From Sinorhizobium sp. RAC02 (lineage in GTDB: Bacteria > Pseudomonadota > Alphaproteobacteria > Rhizobiales > Rhizobiaceae), in NCBI RefSeq assembly GCF_001713395.1, contig NZ_CP016452.1, positions 868,001 to 932,000 of the forward strand: a stretch of DNA of 64,000 nt. The letters are read 5' to 3'. The position numbers and the translations under genes were made by a program. Below the pieces are notes generated by a model. The model was not told the origin of the DNA, searched no databases, and was given only the letters and a program-made list of their open reading frames with translations. Within the stretch, counting starts at the first letter, position 1. Each line of letters opens with the position of its first letter. This document shows, one piece after another, positions 19,778 to 28,477 of the stretch.

Positions 19778-20779
19778 GTGAGCAAGCCGAACTACGGGGA
19801 CATCGCCCGGCATGCCGGTGTCGGGACCGCCACGGTCGAGCGCGTGCTGAACGGCCGCGGCGGGGTGCGGCCCGATCTGGTCGCGAAGGTGGTCATTGCG
19901 GCGCGTAGCCTGAAATACCCGCGCACGCTGCCCGATACCCATCGCGGCTTGCTGCGCATCGAGGTGCTGATGGTGCGCCCCGAGACCACCTTCTATCGAC
20001 GGCTTTCCAAGGCGTTTGAACGCATTGCCGCCACGCTCGATCCGCTCGCCGTCGTTCACCGCAGCTTCACGGAGGAGATGAAGCCGGAGGAGATCGCCAA
20101 ACGCATTCTTTCCACCGAGACGCCGAGGGCCGGCCTGATCCTCGCCGTTCCCAACAGCCCGTTGATCAGCGCCGCTGTGGAGGCGGTCATCGCCCGCGGC
20201 GTGCCCGTCGTCCATGTCGTGACCCGCGCGTCCGGCAACAGCGCGGAATTCGTCGGCATCGATAATTATGCCGCCGGGCGCACGGCGGCCTATTTCATCG
20301 CGCGAATGGCCAAGGTGGAAGGGCCGGTCGTGGCGCTCTGCCACCCGATCTATCAGGTGCATCGAGATCGCATTCGCGGCTTTTCGGACTATTTCCTGGA
20401 TCATCCAGGGCCGATCGCCTTCGAATGGCTCGGTTACAGCCGGGATGAAGAGAGTTTCAGTGCGGAAACACTCTCCATTGCGCTTGAAAAATACCCAAAC
20501 CTCGTCGGCCTCTATAATGCGGGCGGAGCGAATTCCGCTTTGATCAGCGTGCTGCGGCGCCATCCACGGGGCCGCGACATCCTGTTCGTCGGGCACGAAC
20601 TGACCGACTATACACGCACGGCGCTGAGCGAGGGCATCATGGATGTCGTGCTCGACCAGGCACCAGAGGCGCAGGCGCAACGCGCGCTTGATCTCATCCT
20701 GCGCCGCATCGGCCTGACGGAGATCGAGCCGGACCGGAATCCCATTCGTTTCATCACCATAACCGCCGAAGGGCTTTGA
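19778..20779 (+). CDS. LacI-family transcriptional regulator
   Basis: This 333-residue LacI/PurR regulator has an N-terminal helix-turn-helix (YGDIARHAGVGTATVERVLNG, residues 6-26) followed by a periplasmic-binding-protein-like sensor (Peripla_BP type: LILAVPNSPLIS, FVGIDNYAAGRTAAYFIA, DIVLFVGHEL-like block). The start is GTG after AAGG. It lies 63 bases after the GMC gene and 156 bases before mocD, so it could control either side. Position and the mocB-type ligand class favour the moc operon. Its sensor lacks an obvious phosphate motif, which suits an unphosphorylated ligand. Confidence 0.87.
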   Translation: MSKPNYGDIARHAGVGTATVERVLNGRGGVRPDLVAKVVIAARSLKYPRTLPDTHRGLLRIEVLMVRPETTFYRRLSKAFERIAATLDPLAVVHRSFTEEMKPEEIAKRILSTETPRAGLILAVPNSPLISAAVEAVIARGVPVVHVVTRASGNSAEFVGIDNYAAGRTAAYFIARMAKVEGPVVALCHPIYQVHRDRIRGFSDYFLDHPGPIAFEWLGYSRDEESFSAETLSIALEKYPNLVGLYNAGGANSALISVLRRHPRGRDILFVGHELTDYTRTALSEGIMDVVLDQAPEAQAQRALDLILRRIGLTEIEPDRNPIRFITITAEGL

Positions 20780-20840
20780 TCTGATTTGATCAAGGAAGCC
20801 TTCGCCATTCCACGGCGCTCCTGATAATTTTCAAGTCAGG

Positions 20841-20934
20841 AGGAGAGCCGGCGTTCCAACCAGAACGTACGGGTAAGGCGCATCACGCGCTCTCCTTTCA
20901 CAAATTGTGCGGGCCAAAACCCGAAGGAGAGCGC
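20841..20934 (+). promoter_or_regulatory. mocD leader with ribosome-binding-site-sequestering stem
   Basis: GCGCTCTCCTT (20887-20897) is exactly complementary to AAGGAGAGCGC (20924-20934), which contains the Shine-Dalgarno of mocD. An inner stem CGGG/CCCG (20910-20913/20920-20923) stacks on it. Upstream AGGAGAGC (20841-20848) can pair with GCTCTCCT (20889-20896) instead. The two pairings exclude each other, the layout of a translational switch. Confidence 0.5.
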
Positions 20935-20935
20935 A

Positions 20936-21970
20936 ATGGACGATCTGAAATATGGCAAGCGCAACAAGCGCGGCGACTGGGCGCCGAACGAGCCGGTTGA
21001 AACCGCGCCGCTCTTCGTCTTTCCGCCGAAACTGATGGCAGTCGTGAAATGGCTGCCGCATTACTTCTTCCCGTGGAATGTGATCTTTGCCCTGTCGGCG
21101 GTCGCCTATTGGGCTTGGGTCATCCCGTCTGTCGAAACCATGCAGACATTGAGCATTGGCTGGGCCGCCTGGCTTTATGCCGTGAATGCGGTCTGCGTTC
21201 TCCTCTTCTACGGCGCCTTCGAGGTCCACCTCTATGTGCTGAAGCGGCAGGAAAACCGCTTCAAGTACAATGGAAAATTCCCCTCAGACCAGAAGAACAA
21301 GGCCTTCTGGTTCGAAAGCCAGAACCTCGACAACATCCTGCGCACGTTCCTTTCGGGCGTCACTATCTGGACGGCCATCGAAGTGGCCATGCTCTGGGCC
21401 TATGCCAACGGCTATGCACCCTGGCTGAGCTTTTCGGAGAACCCGTGGACACTGGCGCTCGTGGCCCTCGTGGTGCCGATCATTCACGAATTCCACTTCT
21501 TTTGCATCCACCGGCTCATCCACACGCCGTTCCTCTACAAGTGGGTGCATTCGGTCCACCATAATTCCGTGAATCCGTCGCCTTGGTCGTCGCTGTCGAT
21601 GCATCCGGTCGAGCATCTGCTTTATCTCGGTACCGCCTTCTACCACCTTATCCTGCCATCCAACCCGATCCTCATGCTCTACCAGCTGCACTATGCGGGC
21701 TTCGGCGCCATCCCCGGCCATGTCGGCTTCGACAAGGTCGAGGTGGGCGAGGACAAGCTGGTCGATAGCCACGCCTATGCGCACTACCTGCACCACAAAT
21801 ATTTCGAGGTGAACTATGGCGACGCGCTGATCCCGCTCGATAAGTGGTTCGGCACCTGGCACGACGGCTCGACAGAGGGCGAGGCGCAGATGCAGGAGCG
21901 CTACCGCAAGCGCAAGGAAAAGCTCGCCGCCCGCAAGGCCCGCGCTGAAATCCAGGGAGCAGCAGAATGA
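20936..21970 (+). CDS. mocD: MocD-like membrane di-iron hydroxylase
   Basis: This 344-residue integral-membrane protein belongs to the fatty-acid hydroxylase/sterol desaturase family. Histidine clusters bind two irons: HEFHFFCIHR at 184-193, HSVHH at 205-209 and HAYAHYLHH at 279-287, with WHD at 308-310. Hydrophobic segments lie at about 43-63, 75-95, 135-160 and 171-190. In Rhizobium leguminosarum MocD, MocE and MocF form an oxygenase that demethylates the rhizopine 3-O-methyl-scyllo-inosamine. The same order of hydroxylase, Rieske ferredoxin, binding protein and ferredoxin reductase here supports that role. AAGGAGAGCGCA precedes the ATG and may be sequestered in a stem. The tail is rich in Lys/Arg. 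Confidence 0.8.
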   Translation: MDDLKYGKRNKRGDWAPNEPVETAPLFVFPPKLMAVVKWLPHYFFPWNVIFALSAVAYWAWVIPSVETMQTLSIGWAAWLYAVNAVCVLLFYGAFEVHLYVLKRQENRFKYNGKFPSDQKNKAFWFESQNLDNILRTFLSGVTIWTAIEVAMLWAYANGYAPWLSFSENPWTLALVALVVPIIHEFHFFCIHRLIHTPFLYKWVHSVHHNSVNPSPWSSLSMHPVEHLLYLGTAFYHLILPSNPILMLYQLHYAGFGAIPGHVGFDKVEVGEDKLVDSHAYAHYLHHKYFEVNYGDALIPLDKWFGTWHDGSTEGEAQMQERYRKRKEKLAARKARAEIQGAAE

Positions 21971-22278
21971 CCTGGGTTCCCGCTTGCAAGCTCGACGATA
22001 TCGAACAGGGAGGCGCCATTCGCTTCGACCATGGCGGCCGCACCTACGCGATCTACCGCGCCCCCGATGACCAGGTCTACTGCACGGCCGGCCTCTGCAC
22101 CCATGAGGCGATCCATCTCGCGGATGGGCTGGTCATGGATTTCGAGGTGGAATGTCCCAAGCATTCCGGCGTCTTCGACTATCGCACCGGCGAGGCCATC
22201 CGGCTTCCCGCCTGCGAGAACCTGAAAACCTATCCGGCGGAGGTCGTCGACGGAGAGGTTCGCGTGGCCCTGACTTAG
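21967..22278 (+). CDS. mocE: MocE-type Rieske [2Fe-2S] ferredoxin
   Basis: This 103-residue ferredoxin has a complete Rieske site: Cys44-Thr-His46 (GLCTHEAIHL) and Cys63-Pro-Lys-His66 (VECPKHSGVFDYRTGEA). It should carry electrons from the ferredoxin reductase encoded two genes downstream to the MocD hydroxylase. The ATGA overlap with mocD implies coupled translation and equal dosage. Length and motif spacing match the MocE family used in rhizopine catabolism and related oxygenases. Confidence 0.85.
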   Translation: MTWVPACKLDDIEQGGAIRFDHGGRTYAIYRAPDDQVYCTAGLCTHEAIHLADGLVMDFEVECPKHSGVFDYRTGEAIRLPACENLKTYPAEVVDGEVRVALT

Positions 22279-22355
22279 GGGCACGCTTTAGAGACCGGGC
22301 CCGACCGGGCCTCCGGAATGCGATCGGGTGAGCCGGCACCCATTGGGAGGATACG

Positions 22356-23300
22356 ATGAAATCCATGTACCTGGCGGCCGCCCTGGCCGCCTTGATGGGA
22401 AGTGCTGCCTCGGCGGAGACGATCGGCGTCTCCATGCAGAGCTTCGACAACAACTTCCAGACGCTTCTGCGCGAAGGCATCAGTGCCCGGGCTTCGGCTG
22501 TCAACGGCGTCAACGTGCAGATCGAGGATGCGCAGACCGACATTTCCAAGCAGCTCAACCAGGTGAACAACTTCATCGCGGCTGGCGTGGACGCCATCGT
22601 CATGACGCTGACGGACACGTCCGCCGCACCCGGCATCAGCGAAGCGGCCGAGAAGGCGGGCATTCCGTTGGTCTATCTCAACCTTGAGCCTGACAATGTC
22701 GGCAAGCTGCCGGAAAAGCAGGCCTATGTCGGATCGAAGGAAACGGATTCCGGAAAACTGGGCGCGGAAGCCGCCTGTTCGATCCTGAAGGAGAAGGGCA
22801 AGGCCAGTGATGCACAGGTCTATATCCTGATGGGCGATCTCGCGCACCAGGCCTCGCGCGACCGCACCTCCTCGTTCAAGGAAACGCTGGCGGCAAGCGA
22901 CTGCAAGACCGTAACCTTTGCCGACGAGCAGTCCGGCGCCTGGACGCGCACCAACGCGATGGACCTGACGACCAACTGGATCACCGCCGGCCAGCCGATC
23001 GACGTGGTCTTCGCCAACAATGACGAAATGGCGATCGGCGCCATCCAGGCACTCAAGGCGGCGGGTGTCTCGATGGAGGACGTGATCGTCGTTGGCATCG
23101 ACGCCACGCAGGACGGCCTTGCCGCCATGGCGGCCGGCGATCTCGACGCGACCGTGTTCCAGAACGCCAAGGGCCAGTCAGCCAGCGCGGTGAATGCCGC
23201 GGTCGCGTTGGTGCGCGGCGAGCCGGTCGAAAAGCAGGTCTGGGTGCCGTTCGAACTCGTCACACCGAAGAACATGGCCGACTACGCCAACAAGAACTGA
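22356..23300 (+). CDS. mocB: MocB-like periplasmic rhizopine/inositol-type binding protein
   Basis: This 314-residue secreted binding protein has a short signal peptide (MKSMYLAAALAALMGSAASA) and the ribose-class Peripla_BP_4 fold (TIGVSMQSFDNNFQ, NNFIAAGVDAIVMTLTD, VVFANNDEMAIGAIQAL). In S. meliloti MocB binds rhizopine (3-O-methyl-scyllo-inosamine), and here it lies within a mocDE-mocF operon. No permease or ATPase is adjacent, so it must borrow membrane parts from another inositol-type transporter. GGGAGG precedes the ATG. A hairpin follows the stop. Ligand identity rests on gene order. Confidence 0.78.
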   Translation: MKSMYLAAALAALMGSAASAETIGVSMQSFDNNFQTLLREGISARASAVNGVNVQIEDAQTDISKQLNQVNNFIAAGVDAIVMTLTDTSAAPGISEAAEKAGIPLVYLNLEPDNVGKLPEKQAYVGSKETDSGKLGAEAACSILKEKGKASDAQVYILMGDLAHQASRDRTSSFKETLAASDCKTVTFADEQSGAWTRTNAMDLTTNWITAGQPIDVVFANNDEMAIGAIQALKAAGVSMEDVIVVGIDATQDGLAAMAAGDLDATVFQNAKGQSASAVNAAVALVRGEPVEKQVWVPFELVTPKNMADYANKN

Positions 23301-23312
23301 TCCTCCCCCTGG

Positions 23313-23337
23313 CCGGCGCATCTCCAGGATGTGCCGG
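23313..23337 (+). other. Intercistronic hairpin after mocB
   Basis: CCGGCGCATC (23313-23322) pairs with GATGTGCCGG (23328-23337) through one G-U, with no T-run. It is the same kind of element as after the other binding-protein genes in this window. Confidence 0.55.
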
Positions 23338-23358
23338 TCCCTTTCACATGGAGACACC

Positions 23359-24564
23359 ATGGACGGTATCGTCATCATCGGCGCAGGCGAGGCCGGCACA
23401 AGGGCGGCCTTTGCCGCACGCGAAGCAGGGTTTGCCGACGCCGTTACGCTGGTTGGCTCGGAACCGCACCTGCCCTACGAACGCCCGCCGCTGTCTAAGC
23501 CGCTCGAAGGCACTGTACAGATGAAGGCGATCTGCGGGGCCGAAGTACTGGAAGCCGCAGGCATCGACTATCTTCGGGGCGTCTCGGCAGCGGGTCTTGA
23601 TACAGGTCTGCGGAGCGTGACGCTGAGTGATGGTCGTTCCCTGCACTATGAAAAACTGCTCCTCGCCACGGGTGCGCGGCCCAGACAATTGGGCTGCCCC
23701 GGGGCACACCACGCGCTCGACTTCCGAACCTATGCAGATGCGACGGCGATCTTCTCCCGCGCGCAAGCCGGCGGGCGTGTCGCGATCATCGGCGGTGGTC
23801 TGATCGGTATGGAGCTTGCAGCCGTGCTGCGTGCCAAAGGTGCTGCCGTCAGCATTATCGAGGTGGCACCAAAACCGCTTGGACGGGTCATTCCCCCGCG
23901 CTTTGCTGCGAAATTGCATGCCCGGCATGTGGAAGAAGGCGTCCAGTTTCATCTGGGGCAAGGCATTGCGGAAATCACGCCGGGCTCGGTCCTGCTTGCT
24001 GACGGCAGTCAAGTGCGCGCGGATATCGTTGTCGCTGCAATCGGCGTTCTGCCGGATATGGCGCTGGCTGAAGCGGCGGGGCTCGCCACCGGCAACGGCA
24101 TCCTGACGGATGTTTCCCTTCGCACCAGCGATCCGCACGTTTTCGCGGCCGGAGACTGCGCCGCGATATCCCACGCCGGTGGCGGGCATATTCGGTTCGA
24201 GAGTTGGCGAAATGCCCGCAGCCAGGCCGAGACGGCCGGCCGGAACATGGCCGGAGCAAACGAGACCTTTGCCGCCGCCCCGTGGTTCTGGTCGGATCAA
24301 TATGATCTCGGTTTGCAGGTCGCGGGCTTGCCATTGCCGTCGTATCAGAGCGTGGTGCGGTCCGTCGGTGAAGGGGAACTGGAATTCTTCCTCGACAACG
24401 GATGCCTTGTGGCAGCGGCGGGCCTTGGCCCCGGAAACAGCCTCGCCAAGGATATCAAACTGGCCGAGATGCTGATCGCCGCCGGGATAAACCCCGATCC
24501 TGAAGCGCTTGAAGATCCAGGTGTGAACCTCAAATCGCTTTTGAAAAGCGCGCGTGCAGCCTGA
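23359..24564 (+). CDS. mocF: MocF-like NAD(P)H ferredoxin reductase
   Basis: This 401-residue FAD/NAD(P) reductase has an N-terminal FAD motif (IVIIGAGEAGTRAA, 4-17), YERPPLSK, a central NAD motif (VAIIGGGLIGMELAAVL, about 137-153), VAAIGVLPD and the FAD-closing block HVFAAGDCAAI. It matches BphA4/rhodocoxin-type ferredoxin reductases, which reduce Rieske ferredoxins. With MocE and MocD it would complete a three-part oxygenase. The ATG at 23359 follows GGAGACACC; a longer in-frame start would overlap the mocB gene. Its stop codon overlaps the next ATG by one base. Confidence 0.82.
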   Translation: MDGIVIIGAGEAGTRAAFAAREAGFADAVTLVGSEPHLPYERPPLSKPLEGTVQMKAICGAEVLEAAGIDYLRGVSAAGLDTGLRSVTLSDGRSLHYEKLLLATGARPRQLGCPGAHHALDFRTYADATAIFSRAQAGGRVAIIGGGLIGMELAAVLRAKGAAVSIIEVAPKPLGRVIPPRFAAKLHARHVEEGVQFHLGQGIAEITPGSVLLADGSQVRADIVVAAIGVLPDMALAEAAGLATGNGILTDVSLRTSDPHVFAAGDCAAISHAGGGHIRFESWRNARSQAETAGRNMAGANETFAAAPWFWSDQYDLGLQVAGLPLPSYQSVVRSVGEGELEFFLDNGCLVAAAGLGPGNSLAKDIKLAEMLIAAGINPDPEALEDPGVNLKSLLKSARAA

Positions 24565-25394
24565 TGCAGACCTTGCTCTTCTTCCAATCCCTCTGGGCCA
24601 TGGAGCGCCGGCACACGGACGGCCACGAACGCAGTCTTGCGGAAAACGTCGCGATGATCGCCGATGCCTGTTTCGACGGTATCAGCGCGCACTATACCAA
24701 CCGCGTTGGTGTCACGCGCCTCAATGAGGGCATCGTGGGGACTGGCCTGAAGATCGAGGGCGTCTGCTTTCCGCGTGCGGTCGATGACCTGCGCCTGCCG
24801 CTGGAGCTTGCAGCCGAATATCCCGTCAGTCACATCAACCTGCAGCCGGATATCCGACTGCGCCGGGTGGAGGATTGCCTGCCGCTGCTCGACGGCTGGA
24901 TGCGGCTTGCCGAGGACGCGGGCATTCCCGTGTTCATCGAAACGCACCGTGACCGGATGACGACGGACCTGTTCTTCACGCTGGACCTTTTGGACCAGCG
25001 GCCAGAGCTGCCGCTCCTCGCCGACCTGTCGCATTTCCTAGTCGGTCGGGAGTTTGCCTTTCCGGTCGAGGAGGAGAACCACGCGCTGATCCGGCGCATC
25101 CTGCGCAATACGCAGGCCTTTCACGGACGCATCGCGTCACGCGAGCAGGTGCAGATCGAAATTTCCTTTCCGCATCATCGTCCCTGGGTCGATCTCTTCC
25201 TCGAATGGTGGGACTACGGATTTCGCAGCTGGCGGTCGCGTGCAGCCGATGATGCCAAACTCGTCTTCACCTGTGAACTCGGCCCCAAGCCCTACGCGAT
25301 CACCGGCAGGGACGGCAATGACACGACGGACCGCTGGGCGGAGGCGCTCATGCTGCGACAGATGGTGCGCGATCTGTGGAACGCGACGGGGTAA
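24564..25394 (+). CDS. TIM-barrel sugar isomerase/epimerase-like protein (moc operon)
   Basis: This 276-residue protein resembles xylose-isomerase-like/AP endonuclease 2 barrels such as IolE and IolH, with repeating beta-strand edges (IEGVCFPR, HINLQPD, VFIETHRDRMTTD, LLADLSHFLVG, QIEISFPHH). The acidic and histidine residues ETH, DLSH and EIS are the likely metal site. Such enzymes act on inosose or keto-inositol intermediates, which fits rhizopine or inositol breakdown. It may correspond to mocC, but I am not sure enough to use the symbol. It starts on the last base of mocF. Confidence 0.75.
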   Translation: MQTLLFFQSLWAMERRHTDGHERSLAENVAMIADACFDGISAHYTNRVGVTRLNEGIVGTGLKIEGVCFPRAVDDLRLPLELAAEYPVSHINLQPDIRLRRVEDCLPLLDGWMRLAEDAGIPVFIETHRDRMTTDLFFTLDLLDQRPELPLLADLSHFLVGREFAFPVEEENHALIRRILRNTQAFHGRIASREQVQIEISFPHHRPWVDLFLEWWDYGFRSWRSRAADDAKLVFTCELGPKPYAITGRDGNDTTDRWAEALMLRQMVRDLWNATG

Positions 25395-25625
25395 CCGCCT
25401 TCCACATAAGGGATGAGGGCAACGACCCGTTGGCGCCCTGACGGTAACCGCGTCGTATCTCCTCCCGTCGCGGTTGAAAGGAGAGGGGTGGCTCCCGGCC
25501 GCCCCTCTTCTGTCGTCCGATAGGTGCGGCGATGCCGTTCGGTGGCTGCAGGCGATAGGAATTCCCTATCAAGCCATACGAACCGTCCCCTTGATCATTC
25601 CTGACGGATCGCAAATACAGGAGGA

Positions 25626-27920
25626 ATGGCTACTACCTTTATCGGCAAAAAGTCCTCTGCAGCCGGCGGCTGGGGAGCGTTGAAGAGTTGCGGCAAGCGG
25701 TTGCTCGAGAGCGGCATGCCGATCTCCGGTGCCCGCACCCTCTTGAAGGCCAACCAGCCGGACGGCTTCGATTGCCCCGGCTGTGCCTGGGGCGACCCGG
25801 AGCACGGCTCCTCCTTCGAATTCTGCGAGAACGGCGTGAAGGCCGTGGCGTGGGAAGCAACGGAAAAGCGGGCCACGCCGGCCTTTTTCGCCGCACACAC
25901 CGTTTCGGACCTCCGCAAGCTGACGGACTATGAACTGGAGCTCCACGGCCGGTTGACGCATCCGATGCGCTACGACGCGGCAAGCGACACCTATCTGCCG
26001 GTCGCGTGGGACGACGCCTTTGCCGAGATCGGCGCCATCCTCAAAAGCCTGGAAAACCCGGATCGTGCGGAGTTCTACACGTCCGGTCGCGCCAGCAACG
26101 AGGCGGCCTACCTCTACCAGCTCTTCGTGCGCGTCTATGGAACGAACAATTTTCCCGACTGCTCGAACATGTGCCACGAAGCGAGCGGCGTGGGCCTGCG
26201 CCAGGCGATCGGCGTCGGCAAGGGCACGGTGCTGCTGGAGGATTTCGAGAAGGCCGATGCGATCTTCGTGATCGGCCAGAATCCCGGCACGAACCATCCC
26301 CGTATGTTGGGGGATCTGCGCCGGGCAGCGATCCGCGGCGCCCGCATCGTCGTCTTCAACCCCATCCGCGAGCGTGGCCTCGAGCGGTTCTCCGATCCGC
26401 AGGACAAGATCGAGATGCTGCGCGGTGGTTCGACCGACATTGCCAGCCACTATTTCCAGCCGCAGCTTGGCGGCGACATGGCGGCCGTGCGCGGCATGGC
26501 GAAGGCGGTGTTCGCAGCCGAGGATGCGGCAGTCGCCGCCGGCCTTCCAACCATACTCGACCATGCCTTCCTTGCCGAGCATTGCGCCGGTCTTGCCGAC
26601 TATCGTGCCGCCGTCGAGGCGACGGGCTGGGACGAGATCGAGGACCAGTCCGGCCTGACCCGTGCGGAAATCGAGCGGGCGGCGGACGTCTACATCAATG
26701 CCGAGCGCGTCATCTGCACCTGGGCGATGGGGGTCACGCAGCACCTGCACTCCGTCGCGACGATCCGCGAGATCGCCAACTTCATGTTGCTACGCGGCAA
26801 TATCGGCAGGCCGGGCGCCGGCCTATGCCCGGTGCGCGGCCATTCCAACGTGCAGGGCGACCGTACGGTCGGCATCAACGAAAAACCGCCGGAAGCTTTT
26901 CTCGATGCGCTGGCGCAGCATTTCGGTTTCGCCGTGCCGCGCAAACACGGGCACAATGTGCTGTCGGCGATCGGCGCGATGCTGGATGGTTCCGCGCAGG
27001 CCTTCATCGGTCTTGGCGGCAATTTCGCCCGCGCGACGCCGGATAGTGCGCTGGTCGAAAAGGCGCTTCGCAACCTCAAACTGACGGTGAACATCGCCAC
27101 CAAGCCCAATCATTCGCACCTGATGCCGGGCGAGGTCTCCTACATCCTGCCGTGCCTCGGTCGGACCGAGATGGATCTCAATTCCGCGGGCCAGTCGCAG
27201 CTCATCAGCGTCGAGGATTCGATGAGCATGGTGCACGGCTCGGCCGGCATCAACCGGCCTGCTTCGCCGCATCTCCTGTCGGAAGTGGCGATCATTGCCG
27301 GCATAGCGGCGGCAACCGTCGGCGACAGCGTCATCGGATGGGCGGCGCTTGCCGACGACTATGACCGTGTCCGCGATCATATCGAGGCGACCATTCCGGG
27401 TTTCGAGGATTTCAACAAACGCCTGCGCAAGCCGCGCGGCTTTCTGCTGCGCAACACGGCCGCGCATCGGGAATGGGAAACGCCGGCAGGCAAGGCGACG
27501 TTCTTCTCCGGGACGCTGCCGCAGGAGACCGTGCATCAGCGGGCAAAGCGTGGCGTCGGGCGTTTTGCCTTGCAGACGTTCCGCTCGCACGACCAGTACA
27601 ACACGACCGTTTACGGCCTTGATGACCGCTATCGCGGGGTCTACGGCGAACGTCAGGTCATTTTCATTCATCCGGAAGACCTGAAGGCCATGGGGGCCGA
27701 GGCGGGGGAGCGGGTGGATGTGATTGGCGACCATGACGACGGTGTCGAGCGCCTGGCGGCGGATTTCCGCTTCGTGCCCTATGATATCCCGCGCGGCAGC
27801 ATTGCCGGCTACTATCCGGAACTGAACGTGCTGGTACCGCTCGGCAGCGCCGGGGAGGAGAGTGACACGCCGACCTCCAAGTCCGTCATGGTGACTTTCC
27901 GCAAGCGCGAGGCGGCGTGA
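25626..27920 (+). CDS. FdhF/YdeP-family molybdopterin oxidoreductase
   Basis: This 764-residue molybdopterin-guanine-dinucleotide enzyme follows recalled E. coli YdeP closely: GGWGALKS, NKP/NQP-x-GFDCPGCAW (CPGC at 50-53), EFYTSGRASNEAA, NNFPDCSNMCHE (180-185), GQNPGTNHPRML, RSHDQYNTT and DDRYRGVYG. YdeP is linked to acid resistance in E. coli; its true substrate is unknown. A [4Fe-4S] site is not complete in the usual form. AGGAGG lies only one base before this ATG, unusually close, but the next Met is at residue 31. A small HTH-like gene overlaps its end. Nothing seen here ties it to the moc genes. Confidence 0.88.
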   Translation: MATTFIGKKSSAAGGWGALKSCGKRLLESGMPISGARTLLKANQPDGFDCPGCAWGDPEHGSSFEFCENGVKAVAWEATEKRATPAFFAAHTVSDLRKLTDYELELHGRLTHPMRYDAASDTYLPVAWDDAFAEIGAILKSLENPDRAEFYTSGRASNEAAYLYQLFVRVYGTNNFPDCSNMCHEASGVGLRQAIGVGKGTVLLEDFEKADAIFVIGQNPGTNHPRMLGDLRRAAIRGARIVVFNPIRERGLERFSDPQDKIEMLRGGSTDIASHYFQPQLGGDMAAVRGMAKAVFAAEDAAVAAGLPTILDHAFLAEHCAGLADYRAAVEATGWDEIEDQSGLTRAEIERAADVYINAERVICTWAMGVTQHLHSVATIREIANFMLLRGNIGRPGAGLCPVRGHSNVQGDRTVGINEKPPEAFLDALAQHFGFAVPRKHGHNVLSAIGAMLDGSAQAFIGLGGNFARATPDSALVEKALRNLKLTVNIATKPNHSHLMPGEVSYILPCLGRTEMDLNSAGQSQLISVEDSMSMVHGSAGINRPASPHLLSEVAIIAGIAAATVGDSVIGWAALADDYDRVRDHIEATIPGFEDFNKRLRKPRGFLLRNTAAHREWETPAGKATFFSGTLPQETVHQRAKRGVGRFALQTFRSHDQYNTTVYGLDDRYRGVYGERQVIFIHPEDLKAMGAEAGERVDVIGDHDDGVERLAADFRFVPYDIPRGSIAGYYPELNVLVPLGSAGEESDTPTSKSVMVTFRKREAA

Positions 27921-28219
27921 GCGGCGGCGAGCCGGATGTCGACCGTTTCCTGGCCTGCGTCGCACGTCTTCAAGCGGAGGCTCCGCGCCTGACGGCGATA
28001 CAGGCCGGTCTTCTCGTCGCCGCCCATCTCGGCGTCGCGCATGACAGCCGCACCTTTGCCCGCAAGCTCGGCCTCGCCCATGCCCTCGTGCTACGCGAAT
28101 TGAACGTCCTTGCCGAGCAAGGCGCCTTACTCCACATCCAAAGTCGCGATGCGCGGACGATGCGCACCGCCTTTACGCCGGGCACGGGAGCCGGGCGTCT
28201 TCTCGCATTGCTTCCATAG
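27917..28219 (+). CDS. Small winged-helix-like protein coupled to the YdeP-type gene
   Basis: This 100-residue protein starts at a GTG that overlaps the oxidoreductase stop codon (GTGA). Residues about 30-85 (AGLLVAAHLGVAHDSRTFARKLGLAHALVLRELNVL... then HIQSRDARTMRTAF) read like a MarR/PadR-type winged helix with a helix-turn-helix at 43-60. I do not recognise a named family. Coupled translation suggests a regulator or assembly partner of the molybdoenzyme. Confidence 0.65.
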   Translation: MSGGEPDVDRFLACVARLQAEAPRLTAIQAGLLVAAHLGVAHDSRTFARKLGLAHALVLRELNVLAEQGALLHIQSRDARTMRTAFTPGTGAGRLLALLP

Positions 28220-28289
28220 GGCCCGGCGTCCTGATCCTATGCATCTGAACGCGCCGCAGCGAAGTGCATCTTCCTCGCCATAAAACTAT

Positions 28290-28316
28290 TTGACTAAACA
28301 TTCAGTTTGTTTCTTA
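28290..28316. promoter_or_regulatory. Possible promoter/operator before the PotD-like gene
   Basis: An AT-rich patch contains TTGACT (28290-28295) and an imperfect inverted repeat ACTAAAC-ATTC-AGTTTGT-like core. It lies about 165 bases before the binding-protein gene. A clear -10 was not found, so support is weak. Confidence 0.3.
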
Positions 28317-28477
28317 CTGCGTCGCGAGGCAACCGCGGGAGGGCGGGCGCGGGGAGATTTGCCCTGGAGGCGGGATGGCAACGGAGGGTCCGCCATCCCT
28401 GAAAATCCCGCGCGCAGCAACGTGGCGTTCATTCGCGGACGGTGTGCCTCGTTTCGTCGAATCCAAGGGGGGTTTTC

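Noticed and set aside
20776..20793. TTGATC-N6-GATCAA inverted repeat after the LacI-type gene as a terminator
   Set aside because: The stem is short and AT-rich with no T-run; it could equally be an operator half-site pair, and nothing decides it.
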